A stretch of DNA of 64,000 bases from Pyropia yezoensis (GCA_009829735.1 CM020619.1:8050375-8114374); one strand, 5' to 3'. Positions 1-10,640 are shown, counted from the stretch's first letter. Notes: generated by a model from the sequence alone, not told the origin. Numbers and translations: made by a program.

Positions 1-283
1 CGTCGCCCCCTGGCTCTGGGTGGGCGACGTCATCGGCGACGACTCGTCGTGGTGCTCATCGAGGAGCCCCTCGAAGCCGCGGGCGAGCTGTGCCGACGTC
101 TTCCCCGCGGGTCGCGACTCCGACCTTGGGGGGGTGTGGGCATATGGAACGCTAGAGTCAGCGGTCGAACGACTTGTTCTTTTCTTGGCGAGAAGAGTGG
201 TTTGTGTTCTTCTCGTTTTGTACTGTGCCATAGTCGGCTTTGTTAGTAGAGAATCTTTGAAGAACCATGGTATGCGTTTGTAC
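1..283. other. 3' region of element A, no LTR seen
   Basis: This lies between the pol stop and the window edge. No TG...CA LTR terminus resembling the 5' LTR at 6039 is present. All three plus frames are open from the left edge (stops at 153-155, about 246 and about 409), so the tail of an antisense ORF like those in elements B and C could end here, but nothing proves it. Confidence 0.4.
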
Positions 284-3280
284 TCATGGTTGGCTTGCCG
301 CTCTGCTCTGACTTGGAGCAGGGACTTCATCCCCCGACGTACGAGTGCTACGTCGGTGTATAGATATGCCCGCAGCCTGGCAGTATCTACGGACCTTCTC
401 TACTGGTAGGTCCTCTACAAACTCCCATGTGTCGGAAGTTGGTCCATACCCGAACCACCTGACTCGGAGCATGAGTCGCCCCGACTCATCGTATCCGTGT
501 CCGACAAACTTGTCGAACACCGCCTCCAACGGTTTATTGGAGGAGGTCGGCAAGGATGGGACTTTCCATGCTTGCAAGGCCCTCTCCCAAGCGGGATCTC
601 CCTCAGGGGGTTCGGGTGCGCGAGTCGCGTGATTCCCATTTATCGTCCGGATACCATCATCACTCTCGATGGTTAACCGCCGTCCATCCGTCTTAAGGAT
701 GTGATATGGTCCCAGAGTTTTGAAGACCAATTTCCCTCCCTTATTGTCGTGGGAGTTGACATAAATCCAATCTCCAACTCGGAGCGGATCGCGACGATGT
801 CTGACTCGGACATCGGAGTACCTCTTGTAACGAGCTTGGGCCTTCTCCATAGTAGCCCGGACAAGAGGTATCATCTCCTCCAGTCTCTGGAGTAGGGAGG
901 CTTCGGGGATGCCATAACTGGCAACCCAGACGTCGAGTAGCTCACTCAGAACGTCCACGGCTGTGATATCCTTGAGTGGGGATACCCGCGTGAGCTTAGT
1001 AAAGCGATCACACATCACCAGAAGGTACTCATATCCTTCAGGTGTTCGTGGTAGTGGACCGAGTAAGTCCACTGCTATCGCTGCAAACGGCTCTGTTGCA
1101 GGAAAGAGTCTCATGGAAGAAGTCTGCCGGGACTCCATGAGTCTATTCTTTGCGCAAGTCGCGCATGCGGCTACATACCCGTACACATCAGCCACGAGTG
1201 ATGGCCAATAGTACTTCTTGCGTAGGGTCTGATACATCCTCGTAGACCCTGGGTGTCCACCCAACGGTGAGGAGTGCTCCCGTTGGAGGATACTCTTGCG
1301 TAACTCCTTGGGGACGACGACTTGCTTGTCCCCCTGGGTATATTTCTTACGGCAGAGTATGCCGTTGTCATTCAGGAAGAACCGAGTCGGTTGAGCCTGG
1401 TCGAGCTCCTTTCTGAGTCGTCGACAAAGTTTGTCGCTCTCCTGTGCCTGGACAAACTCATCCAGAGACACGGGTAATAGCTTGGCCATGCCAGGCATCC
1501 TCGGGTCGAGGACAGTTCCGGAGCGAGTGGTCACTGCCACATGAGGGAGTTCCTCAGGGATGGGGGAAGAGTCTTTCCCATCCGTCGGTATGCGAGACAA
1601 CGCGTCCGCAACCGCAGGCTTCGGGCCTGGCCGATACTCAACGTCATAATCGAACTCAGCGAGGCAGAGTCGCCATCGATTGAGTCGGTTATTCGTACAG
1701 GCTGTGGTGGTGAGTATCCACTTCAGAGCCTTGTGGTCACATCGAATGAGGAACTTCCTTCCTTCGATGTATGGCCGTAGCATGGAGACTGCCCATACTA
1801 CGCCAAGGCCCTCTACCTCCGTCACAGAATAGTTCTTCTGGGCCGGTGAGAGTCCTTTGCTAAAATAGCCAACGGGTAAATACTCCCCCGAAGGCTGTTG
1901 TTGGAGTAAGCAACAACCGAGTTGGTCGTGACTTGCGTCCACATCAGCAAAGTAGTGAGCCCCCGGTCTGGGGATCGCTAACACCGGTGGGTTGCAGAGG
2001 AGTTCTCGCAACCTATCAAACGCTTCTTGCTCCGGGGGTTTGGGAGCATCCAAGCGCTTGGGCATCTTGGAACTTACCAAGTGGTTCAACGGTGCAGACA
2101 CTTTGGCATAGTTCGCCACAAAGCGTCTGTATACGTTACACATACCCAGGAAGCTCCTGAGTTGTGTCTGCGTCTGGGGGAACTTCGCCCGACGGATGGC
2201 CATGAGGTTCTTCTCATTGACCAAAATGCGACCTGGCCGGACTATATGGCCGAGGTACTCCACCTCATTACTAAAGAGGTGACACTTCGTAGGTTTGAGT
2301 GTTACTCCTGCTTCACCCAACAGGGTAAACACTCTGTCCAAGTGGGACAGGTGTTCTTCGGCAGTCCCGGAGAACACGATGATATCGTCCAGATACACCA
2401 GGGCGATCTGCCACTTGACTCCGGCAAGTATCAAGTCAATAGCACGCTGGAAAGTCGCAGGTGCATTGCAAAGCCCGAAAGGGAGCCGTGTACGCTGATA
2501 AACTCCACAGTGACACGTGAAGGTGGTCAAGTGTCTGTCCTCCTTGCGGATGGGTATCTGCCAGTACCCCGCGTTGCAGTCCAACGTGGAAAAGTACTGT
2601 GCCTCACCGAGTGAGTCGAGGCAATCGTCCATACGGGGTAAGGGGTAACTATCCCTTATCGTCCGCTCGTTTAGCTTACGATAATCAATGCAGAACCGCA
2701 TCGTGCCGTCTGACTTGGGCACCAAGACTATGGAACTGGCCCACTCACTTGAGCAAGGCTCAATGACACCCATGTCTTGCATCCGTTGGACCTGCTCTCG
2801 GGTGAGTTCCCGTAAGTCTGGCCCCATACGGTAGGGAATCAGGCGAACTGGCCTAGCCCCTGGCTTCAACACGATTCTGTGTTCGGTGGCTTTGATGAGC
2901 CCAAGGTCACCATTCCACAACTTTTGATGCTTCTGGATTAACTCATCCAGTCGTCCATGTAAATACTCCGGGATGTTCTCCCGATGTACCGTCGGCGACT
3001 TAGCCGTCGATGAACTCGATTGGTCCGCAGAGCCTGCCGTTCCAATATCCTTCCATTGCTGTTGAGTCACAGCAACGACATTCCCCTCAAAGGTAGAGAT
3101 CGACGCAATCTTCATGCCTCCGGGGAGTCGTCGAGGTTCCTCCGACGTGTTGAGGACCTCCACCCACCAAGTTTGGTCATCCCCACAAGTCATGGGGCCC
3201 CATGCAACTTGCACTTGGTGAGTATGATAGACTCGGTCCACGGGGGAAACGAGTCCATTCCCTCGAAACCGTGTGCGTAC
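284..3280 (-). pseudogene. Element A pol, C-terminal part: RT, RNase H, truncated integrase, chromodomain
   Basis: This polyprotein would copy and insert the element. In order it shows RT (FCIDYRKLN, then the catalytic YLDD box in VYLDDIIVF), RNase H (DVDASHDQLG, later RCDHKALKW), the integrase HHCC zinc-binding region (HSSPLGGHPGS then CATCAKN) and the first integrase Asp (AVDLLGPLP). Right after ASYGIPEA the sequence jumps to QRLEEMIPLVRA. Element C has about 120 further residues at this point, including the DNG Asp and the NGQVERFN Glu, so two of the three DDE residues are missing. A chromodomain (LMLRVRWFGYGP, DTWEFVEDLP) ends the protein. The frame is continuous with the protease ORF upstream except for the TGA at 3281-3283. 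No ATG opens this segment, which supports one interrupted pol rather than two genes. Confidence 0.88.
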
Positions 3281-3970
3281 TCACACAAAGGTCCTTGATC
3301 GGGGCGGGACTACCGTACCCTTACATACTCGTACATGGGTCGTAGGGCCTCCACCCTTGGGAGAGTTTTCCCTAGGTTGATGAGTCGTAGGGGAAACAGT
3401 CCTCCCTTTACGCAATATGGGGACAGTCTCTCCATTACGCATTCGGATTACCCCTTCCGGTCCACAGACGGCCGGGACATGGAGGTCCAGATAGTCAGTT
3501 CCCAGGAGTTCGGGGACTGACATATTGGAGACTACTTCAAAGTTCACCTGCGTCTGGTAGAACCCAATGCAAACAGTCAATGCAATAGACCCAACAATGG
3601 GGAGGAGTCCCCCATTGACATCAAACATACGCCACTCGGGTGAGCCGGCGGGACTCACATCCGTCCCCTCTGGCAATAAGTCTTGCCTAATGAGAGAGGC
3701 AGCAGAGCCTGTGTCGACTATGACACGAGAGGTAAACTCATATCCATCCTGCAGCCAGAGTCGAGCTGCGACCTGGTAGTTACTCCCTACCAGCACTGAC
3801 ACAATCCGACTCGGGTCGTGCTTCTGAGGAGGGACCTTGTCTCTAGGCCTCGCCCCTCGAGGTCGAGTCAGGACCTTCACGCTCCCATGGGTCGGTGATT
3901 GTGAAGCAACCCGCTTCATTACCGCTGGAGCCTTTGGGTCAGTCTTTGTCCCAGCGGCTAGGCGTTTCCC
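3281..3970 (-). pseudogene. Element A pol, N-terminal part: aspartic protease, ended by in-frame TGA
   Basis: A retropepsin-type protease that would cleave Gag and Pol. The active-site motif DTGSAASLIR is visible, followed by the hydrophobic LLGTDYLDL stretch seen in Ty3/gypsy proteases. The frame opens at the -1 frameshift site at the end of gag; an internal ATG lies at 3917-3919. It ends at TGA 3281-3283. The codons beyond the stop read FRGNGLVSP and match FTGNGLVHP at the same place in intact element C, so this is a premature stop inside a single pol ORF, not a natural terminus. Confidence 0.8.
3922..3970 (-). promoter_or_regulatory. -1 ribosomal frameshift signal of element A
   Basis: The last gag codons on the minus strand read GAG GGA AAC GCC TAG. 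This contains the canonical slippery heptamer G GGA AAC (plus-strand 3964-3970) in the correct zero frame. A -1 slip gives GGG AAA CGC, which enters the pol frame. Six bases downstream a perfect 7-bp stem follows, CCGCTGG pairing with CCAGCGG (plus-strand ends 3951-3957 and 3922-3928), which is the usual spacing for a stimulatory hairpin. Gag and pol overlap by only about 12 nt, so a slip here is the only sensible way into pol. Confidence 0.8.
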
Positions 3971-5721
3971 TCATCCGACTCGGATGATGGAGTATCCTTG
4001 CCACTTAAGCGGGGGGAAGAGGTTTCCCCCTTCTCAAGCGTGGACTCATCCTCTGACTTAGGTTGAGTCATGGCCGTCACACGTGTGGTGTGCGGCCGGG
4101 TATCCGAATCAGTCCTCGGAGTACCGAGCTTCCCGAAACGAGCCAACAGGGCTCTCAATCGAACGTCCAGAGTGGGGCATTGGGCTGCCCAGTGTCCCGA
4201 CTTGGAACACTGCCAACACGGCCGATCACTCATTGACGCCGATGGCCCCGCTTTTCCCTGTGACTTATCAGGGATAGCGGCCACCATACCTTCTGTCTTT
4301 CGAGTTGAGGACGAAGGTACTGCAGGGTACGTCCGCGTGTAGGAAGGCACCCTTGCAGTTCTGCGGAAACGACTTGCTTCCACTCCCTTAGCTTCTTTCT
4401 CTCGTTCCTTCCGCTGCTCAGACACGAGCCAGCGGTACTCATCACCCTTAGTCTGGGCAATGCGTGCCAACTCCGCCAGAGTCATGGTCGGAGTATTACG
4501 CTCTCGCACAGTCGCTCGAGCTGCTCGGTGGACACCTTCCACAAGGCGTCCCTTAATGACTCCTTGGGGATATAGGAATCCACAGAGGACGTTCAGCTGA
4601 CGGAGTCGTTCAGCGAACTCCCGTTCCTCTTCACCCTTACTCTGGGTGGCACGGTTGAACTCTTCAACCTGCACAGCCAAGGAAGCCTCGTCTGCGTGAA
4701 GACGAAGGATCCAATTAACCAACTCGAGGTAGGAGGTCACCTCACCCGGGTTCCCACCATGCCGACTTGGCATGACGTTCATCGCCTCGGAGCGGAGTGG
4801 CTCCTTGGTGAAGTCCTGGAGCATGAAAAACGCTTCAGCTTCAGAGACATCATTGTCATCGCAGGCTTTTGCGAACCTCCGCAAAAACTGGAAGACCTTC
4901 AGGGGTGGTGTCCCGTTCCATTCTGAACGGACCCCGAAGGATTGCGCAACGTGTTTCTTGCGCCGGCCCAGGGTACGGGCCTGACTATTCCAGTAGGTCA
5001 ACGACTTGTTGACCAACCCATATGTCTCACAGTCGAAGACATCCTTGAACAATGGATTATTCACCACTATCTTTCCTGGGACGACTCTAGTCCCAAGACG
5101 GTCCGTGTGAGTCACACGACCACGTCGGGTAAGATCCTCTTCACCCGACTTGCCACTTGCAGAGGACTCAGACTCTGAGTCCACCTCACGACGGAGAGTA
5201 CGTCGAATCTCCCGTCGCTTCTGACGCCTCGAGGCCTGCTCAGGCGGAGGGGTGCTCCCCTTCAACGCCTTCCCCACCTCCTCTCGCACGACTTGTGCGA
5301 TGGCAGTCATCACCGAGTCATCCACGATACCGGATGAGCCAGGTGGAGCTTGACTCGAGCTCCCACCCGGTCCTTCCGGCACCAGTCGTGGCGCGGACCC
5401 ACCAACCCGGGGTACGGAACTCCCCGTCCCGTCACCTCTGCCGGTCGGCGGTCCCATGCCGAAGTGAGTGTCGTCACTCCCCGAAGAGGTTGCCGGAGCC
5501 TGACGCTGGCTCGGCGCTCCCACCGGAGAAGGGCGAACTCCGCCCGTCTCTTCCGGGGACGGCCTGGGAAGGAACCTGGCCGACCGCCGTCGGGGTCCAA
5601 CCTCTGGACCCACCACATCCGCACTGCCCGGCCTGGGTGGTACTCCGCCCGTCGGGGGGGGACTACGCTCCCCCTCCCCAGGTACACTCGGCGCAATGGG
5701 GGGGTCTCCCTCACCAGCCAT
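3958..5721 (-). CDS. Element A Gag (capsid and nucleocapsid)
   Basis: Structural protein of the virus-like particle, 587 aa from the ATG at 5721; the longer frame upstream starts only with GTG. The N-terminal 250 residues are Pro, Gly and Ser rich and probably disordered, with a basic-acidic stretch (RREIRRTLRREVDSES). A helical capsid-like region follows (FQFLRRFAKACDD, YLELVNWILRLHADE, FNRATQSKGEEEREFAERLRQ), typical of Ty3/gypsy Gag. A single CCHC zinc knuckle CWQCSKSGHWAAQC near residue 515 would bind RNA. The reading frame is intact. Pol follows in the -1 frame through the slippery site overlapping the stop codon. Confidence 0.87.
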   Translation of the reverse strand: MAGEGDPPIAPSVPGEGERSPPPTGGVPPRPGSADVVGPEVGPRRRSARFLPRPSPEETGGVRPSPVGAPSQRQAPATSSGSDDTHFGMGPPTGRGDGTGSSVPRVGGSAPRLVPEGPGGSSSQAPPGSSGIVDDSVMTAIAQVVREEVGKALKGSTPPPEQASRRQKRREIRRTLRREVDSESESSASGKSGEEDLTRRGRVTHTDRLGTRVVPGKIVVNNPLFKDVFDCETYGLVNKSLTYWNSQARTLGRRKKHVAQSFGVRSEWNGTPPLKVFQFLRRFAKACDDNDVSEAEAFFMLQDFTKEPLRSEAMNVMPSRHGGNPGEVTSYLELVNWILRLHADEASLAVQVEEFNRATQSKGEEEREFAERLRQLNVLCGFLYPQGVIKGRLVEGVHRAARATVRERNTPTMTLAELARIAQTKGDEYRWLVSEQRKEREKEAKGVEASRFRRTARVPSYTRTYPAVPSSSTRKTEGMVAAIPDKSQGKAGPSASMSDRPCWQCSKSGHWAAQCPTLDVRLRALLARFGKLGTPRTDSDTRPHTTRVTAMTQPKSEDESTLEKGETSSPRLSGKDTPSSESDEGNA

Positions 5722-6038
5722 CTCCACAAGAGTCACGTGGAGTCAACCAAAACGACCAAACGGTGTCCAGAGTCAAGGATCGTCAGCTAGGGAGTTCCTA
5801 GAGCACGTTCCACCCCTCCACCTACCTCAAGGAAGGCGGTGAGGTTTCCCGAATCTCCGGGTCTCCCACCAAGACTCACGGTGGCCAACCTCGTCACCCA
5901 GCGAACGCTCGGAACGTAGGCGAGTCGATCGTGTCATCGGAAGTCTCGGTGCCGAAGGGGGAGAGGGGCCAACTTGGTCCCGTCTCCGGTCATGGGAGGT
6001 ACCAAAGTCGATATCCTCTCCCCCGCTGATCCACCAAC
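5722..6038 (-). other. Element A 5' untranslated leader with primer-binding site
   Basis: About 315 bp separate gag from the 5' LTR. Beside the LTR the plus strand reads GATCCACCA at 6028-6036, so on the element strand a TGGTGGATCAGC primer-binding site begins two bases inside the LTR. Element B has the near-identical TGGTGGAGCAGC, so both probably prime from the same tRNA. I cannot name the tRNA. Confidence 0.6.
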
Positions 6039-6434
6039 TGTAGCAGTACTCCCAACCACCAACCCCGAGTCAGGGAAGGAAGAGGAGTATTCCCGATATC
6101 CCAACTTGGGACACCGGAAGCAAGCACCTCCACACAGCCGAACACGGAACTTGCGTGTGGTGAGCGGGTCCACTCACCAAGGCACGAACAAGATGTGTCG
6201 GAGCCAGGCGGTGTCTTCTTCCTTGGCCAGCCAAGGTGGGCCCTCCCCGCCTTGCTGTCCCTCCTTATCAACCCTCCTCACACGCTCACGCAACCCCTCA
6301 AAACACTCAGAAAATGAACCCTCAAACAAACCAATCATATCACTCCACATGCAAAGCACTCAAAGCGTAGAAATCCGTCTGGCTCCCGTGCAAAAATCCC
6401 AAGAAACAAATACCAGCAGCATTACCCTGCTCTA
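6039..6434 (-). repeat. Probable 5' LTR of element A
   Basis: The inner edge begins TGTAGCAG directly after the primer-binding site, matching the TGTAGCA start of the element B LTR. The outer edge is less clear: CTGCTCTA at 6427-6434 is an imperfect inverted match to TGTAGCAG and may be a decayed terminus. Length about 396 bp. The partner LTR is outside the window, so the target duplication cannot be checked. Confidence 0.5.
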
Positions 6435-6857
6435 GTATGTCGGAAGTCCTAGTCGAATTTCCGTCCAGAAGTCAGAAGTTTCACCATCGTGGGTCGGGTG
6501 AATTTCGACTTCCGATCAGGTCCACTTGACCCGAATCTCCAAAGTATTGGTACCGAATTCCGGCCCAATCTCCCACAGTACTCCGCCCGGCGCGGCGGAG
6601 GTAGCCATGCTCGTGTACAGGCCGGGTCAGCGGCGCGTGAACTCTACTTTGAAAAGCGTGACAGGCAGGTAGGGCGGCGCAACGAGAGCACTGCGTGCCA
6701 GGCAGGTCGGCCGGCACGACGAGATGAGTGGATGCGGGGGGAAAGCAAGTAGACTAAAGATCTTGATAACATGCGTCCCCTCTCAAGCAGAGAAAGGGAC
6801 CCCTCACGCCACGCACTCATCGTGAAAAAGCTGTCCGTCCTCGGGCATCAGCCCGCC
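6435..6857. other. No gene seen between element A and locus X
   Basis: The 420 bp hold no convincing coding frame or repeat. Locus X ends at 6858 on the minus strand, so its 3' untranslated region and polyadenylation site should lie here. Confidence 0.5.
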
Positions 6858-9260
6858 TCAATCACATACATTAATGGGAGCAGAAGAAAGCCCAGCACGA
6901 GCCTGGTACGCCGCCACGATGAACTGCTCCGTGCGCACGGTAGTGGCATTGACTCTGGATGTGTCGAGATCCATAGCACTGAGGAAGGTGAAGCGCATCG
7001 AAAACGATGCGTTTGGCGACCCAGCCACCTTCTTGATCTTGAAAGTCTCGCTCAGGTCGAACCCCATGTCCGCGTTACACACGTGCAACGCCTTAAGGAT
7101 GCCGACGTGCAGCCCTTTCGACGCCGTCACTGACGCGAGCTCCGCCTCGAGAGCGTCTGCGGTGACTCGAGTGCTCTCTCGCTGACGAGGCGGTCGACCA
7201 GGCGTTGGCAGCTGCTGCGCGGTTGGTCGCGATTGCGAATCCGGAGGAGGTTGTCCCGGTGCAATAGCAGACACAGCGGCTGCCGCCACAGCAGCCGAGT
7301 CTCGCCCAGCAGTCATGGGGGAGGTTACCGGAGCATCACGGTCAGCGACAGAGGACGGGTTACCCGCGGAACCGTCCGGACGCACAGGAACCAGTGGGGC
7401 ACCCGCGGTGGGAGGACCGGGTGGGGGCGCGACTCGAGGCGGGACGCCAGCGGTCGTGTCCACAGTTGGTGCTCCGTCTCGTGGCGCCCCTGCAGTGCCC
7501 GCTGAGGGTGTGCTTGTACCCAGCATGCCCATAAAAACTGACGTCGGCGTTGCACCAAGGCTCAAGTCGTGTAGCAGGCCCAACTCCAGCTCTTCCTCCT
7601 GAAGACCCTCGTACTAGTTCACTGCGCGGTCTCCCGTGGGCTGCTCTGGGGGCACGGAACCAGTCGCCGCCGAGGCAGCCGGCCCAGTGCTCGCCGCCGG
7701 CGTGGCCGCGGCACCGTCCGTTATGGACGATGGAGTGGAAGGCGTGGGCTGAGACGTTGGCGTCGTGGGCGTGGGAGATCCAGGTGGCCTCTGTAACGTC
7801 CCTGGAATGGGCGGGTACTGCTGGGCACGGCCACCGCCTTCAACAGCTTGCCGCTCACGTTCGATGTTCTCTTTGTTCATGCTGAAGATCGTCTCGGAAG
7901 TCCCGCCCATATTGCGGGGGTCCGGGTCGCAGAGCACCTTGCGGCAGTACGATAAACACAGGCCCGGGGAGCGCCATGACTTGTCGAGGAGGAATGGAAA
8001 CTGCGCGTAGACAACAACTCCACCGTTTGGCCAAACCAACGTTGGTTCCACCTCATAAACAGCGTAGTGGGGCTGGACCACCGTCGCACGAGCGTCCTCC
8101 TCCATGAGAGCCGCCATAGCTGCATCGTGCGCGTTAGCCAAGCGCTCGTTCAGCCGTTGAGATCGCAGCGACCGGATTGACCTGTTTGAAGCAACGGGAA
8201 GCGTGTCTCCCGAGGCCGCCCGCTTGTTCTTCCCTCTAGAGAACGGCGGCGTGGCTCCTGACCCTCTCAGACCGGCGGGTGCGGCTGGCGGCCGGCTTCC
8301 ACCCGTGTGAGACGAACCAGGTGATGTCGGTCCTCCCGCCGTTCCGGTTGTATCCGAGAGCGGTTGTTCAGGAACGCGTGACAGGAATCGCGACTCCACC
8401 CGCGAGAGAACAGACCTCGATACACTGTCGATATTATGCAAAGTCGCCCAGGAATACCGCAGATGGATGACCTCCATCGTGCCGCCCTGGTTACCAGGTG
8501 CAGGCGTTTGCGTGAATCGCACGGAGAAGAACCGTGGCTAGCTCGGAGGGCTGCTCTCCGCCAGGGTGTGCAAAGTGGCCGACACCGACGACATCTCCGC
8601 CATGGTGAGGTTGAGGGTGGGTGCGTCGGGTGCTGATGGGATGACCGCGATGACGGCGACCGATCGCAGGCGAAGGTTGCGGCAGAGCCAAGACCACTTG
8701 ACAGCTGCAGGGTTGAGAGCTGTGCCGGCGAGCAGTGCGTTGAGCCTTGCAGGTTGGTTCTGGATATGCTTGGCGAACTGGGGTGCGCGCAAAATCAGCA
8801 TGGGCAACGCATGACACAAAGGAAAAAATGCGTGGACCAACCCAAGAGGCGAATACCATGTCAGCAACAATCATTGAACACAATGACACATGCGAGTGAG
8901 CACAGCAAAAAACTTTGTCGCAGCGCATCCCGTGTGTATCGTAGACCCGCGGCAACAGAAACGTACAGCAACACGGACTTTGACGTCGACCTCATCAGCG
9001 GTCACTTTCAGGCCCTTGTGCAGAAGCGTGTTCACCCCCTTTGCAGACGCCGTGCCAAACGCGTTCGCCAAGTAATCAGCGAGCGCATCCGTGTCCTTCG
9101 CATGAATGATGCCCGCAAGAGCGCGCAGCTGCATGACGACGTGCAGAATCATCAGAATGGGCATGTTCGACCCCTTCACTTTGTCAATTGGCCGCAACTC
9201 AAAGCAGAGTCGTAGCAAAAACGAAAAAGCATCAGCAGGCCCCAATGCCGTCGTGGACAT
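6858..9260 (-). CDS. Locus X: unidentified minus-strand gene, probably spliced
   Basis: I do not recognise this family. One minus frame reads coherently from ATG 9260 (MSTTALGPADAF) down to TGA 6858-6860, interrupted by three in-frame stops: TGA 8871-8873, TAG 8538-8540 and TAG 7614-7616. The first is removed by a good phase-0 intron (GTACGT donor at 8966, CCCCAG acceptor at 8778, 189 bp). A weaker 99-bp phase-0 intron (GTGTCG 8585 to CAG 8487) would remove the second. The third lies in a Pro, Thr and Ser-rich stretch and could be a true stop, in which case 6858-7613 is a separate unit. Structured-looking parts are helical segments near the N terminus, a YEVEPTLVWPNGGVVVYAQFPF patch region around 8.0 kb, and a C-terminal helical block (FKIKKVAGSPN). 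No membrane segment or signal peptide is evident. The exon structure is a proposal. Confidence 0.4.
8778..8966 (-). other. Candidate intron in locus X
   Basis: 189 bp, phase 0, GTACGT at the donor and a pyrimidine-containing CCCCAG acceptor. Removing it deletes the in-frame TGA at 8871-8873 and keeps the frame. Its size is similar to the 302-bp intron in the secreted-protein gene at 30574-30875. Confidence 0.45.
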
Positions 9261-10099
9261 GATCACCCGTAGTGGGAGCAGCGCACGCTCGGCGACGCAG
9301 ATACGAAAGATGCACAGCGACGAAGGCAAGTCACGTCGACCAGACCAAGCCGTCCGCGATACACGTACCGAGCAAGTCGGGCCGCGAGGCAATGAACACA
9401 CTTGAAGTCCGCGGAGTCGAGGGCGCCCACCTGCGCCACGGCCACGCACGGATGGCAGGTCTCGCGAGAGAGCAACTAGTCACTGGGAAGGAGCCGGCTG
9501 CGCGGCCCAAGGGATTGTGTGAACAACGTCTGACGGCCAAGTCGATGAGGCTGCGCTGAGTGGCCTGAATCGCCTCTTCAGTACGACAAAAGTAGCCCTT
9601 CCAGCATGCATCCCCAAAAGACAATATTCTGGCTTCAAGAGGGGCTTTTGCAGAGGTGCATTCGCGGAAGGCTCAGTTATCTTGGCGAAACGACTGTCCA
9701 GAACCTCTAAGTATTCCTTCAGAGGTACGCAGCTCCCCGATCAGTGATGATTGTCTCCTCAAGAACACAACCAGGACGGTTTAGACTCCCTTGGAGCATA
9801 ATCTGGGTGCTACGTGAAAAAACAGGTCTTCCTTGGAAATAATCGAGTGTCGCCGATGCAGTTTCAACGGCATGCTCATGTCACTATCATTGCTTCAGAG
9901 CTTTTCGGGCCTTTCCTATCGCGTCAATGTTCACAGAGCCCAGATCCACGGTATTGCGGAGCATCTCAACCGCCGTCGTCGTCGGCTCCGTCACCGCCGG
10001 CCGGATCGCAGTCGCCTCGTTCCAGCGATCACCAGCACCGCACGTTTGATTTTCGACGCCACCCACTGCAGCGGTGTTCGTTGTGGCAGCGCACGTCTC
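9261..10099. other. No gene seen upstream of locus X
   Basis: About 840 bp of mixed composition with no coherent frame. It should contain the promoter of the minus-strand locus X; I see no clear core element. Confidence 0.45.
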
Positions 10100-10640
10100 C
10101 CCCCAAGCCGTCGACGCCGTCTGGCGCCGTGAAGGCGGTTGCTGGGCCATCACCGCGTGCCCGCCATTGCTGGAGGGGTGACCATCGTGGTTGTCGCGGA
10201 CCCCGTCGTGGTCGACGCCGTCTGGCGCCGTCATGGCGGTAGTGGTTTCATCACCGCGTGCCCGCCATTCCTGGCGCGGTCACCATCGTGGTTTTCACGG
10301 ACCCCGTCGTGGTCGACGCCGTCCGGCGCCGTGAAGGCGGTTGATGGGCCATCACCGCGTGCCTGCCATTCCTGGCGGGGTGACAATCGTCGTTTTCACG
10401 GACCCCGTCGTGGTCGACGCCGTCTGGCGCCGTGAAGGCGGTTGTTGGGCCATCACCGCGTGCCCGCCATTGCTGGCGGGGTGACCATCGTGGTTGTCAC
10501 GGACCCCTTCGTGGTCGACGCCTTCCGGCACCGTCATGGAGGTAGTGGGGCCATCACCGTGCACCCGCCATCCCTGGCGTGATGGACATCGTGGTTGTCA
10601 CGGCCCCGGTGGTCGTCGACGCTGTCCGTCGCAGCGGCGG
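10100..10640. repeat. Minisatellite of about 101-bp units
   Basis: The phrase GTGGTCGACGCCGTCTGGCG or a close variant recurs near 10110, 10211, 10312, 10412, 10513 and, more diverged, 10615, giving a period of about 101 bp and five to six copies. Between them a second phrase, CCATCACCGCGTGCCCGCCA, recurs in the same register. Open frames through the array are by-products of the GC-rich repeat. Confidence 0.8.

Larger units (their letters stand above)
1..6434 (-). mobile_element. Element A: Ty3/gypsy chromovirus, defective, left-truncated by window
   Basis: Read on the minus strand the order is 5' LTR (about 6039-6434), primer-binding site, gag, protease, reverse transcriptase, RNase H, integrase, chromodomain. 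That order (integrase after RNase H) plus the C-terminal chromodomain defines a chromovirus of the Ty3/gypsy superfamily. The 3' LTR is not visible and must lie left of position 1. Two lesions make the copy non-autonomous: an in-frame TGA in pol at 3281-3283 and an in-frame loss of about 120 integrase residues near position 900. It is closest to element C at the right end of the window: the same domain phrases occur with many substitutions, so it is a related but distinct family. Confidence 0.88.

Noticed and set aside
5974..6435. 153-codon plus ORF in the element A 5' LTR
   Set aside because: Lies in LTR and leader sequence, no motif; its stop coincides with the LTR edge by chance.
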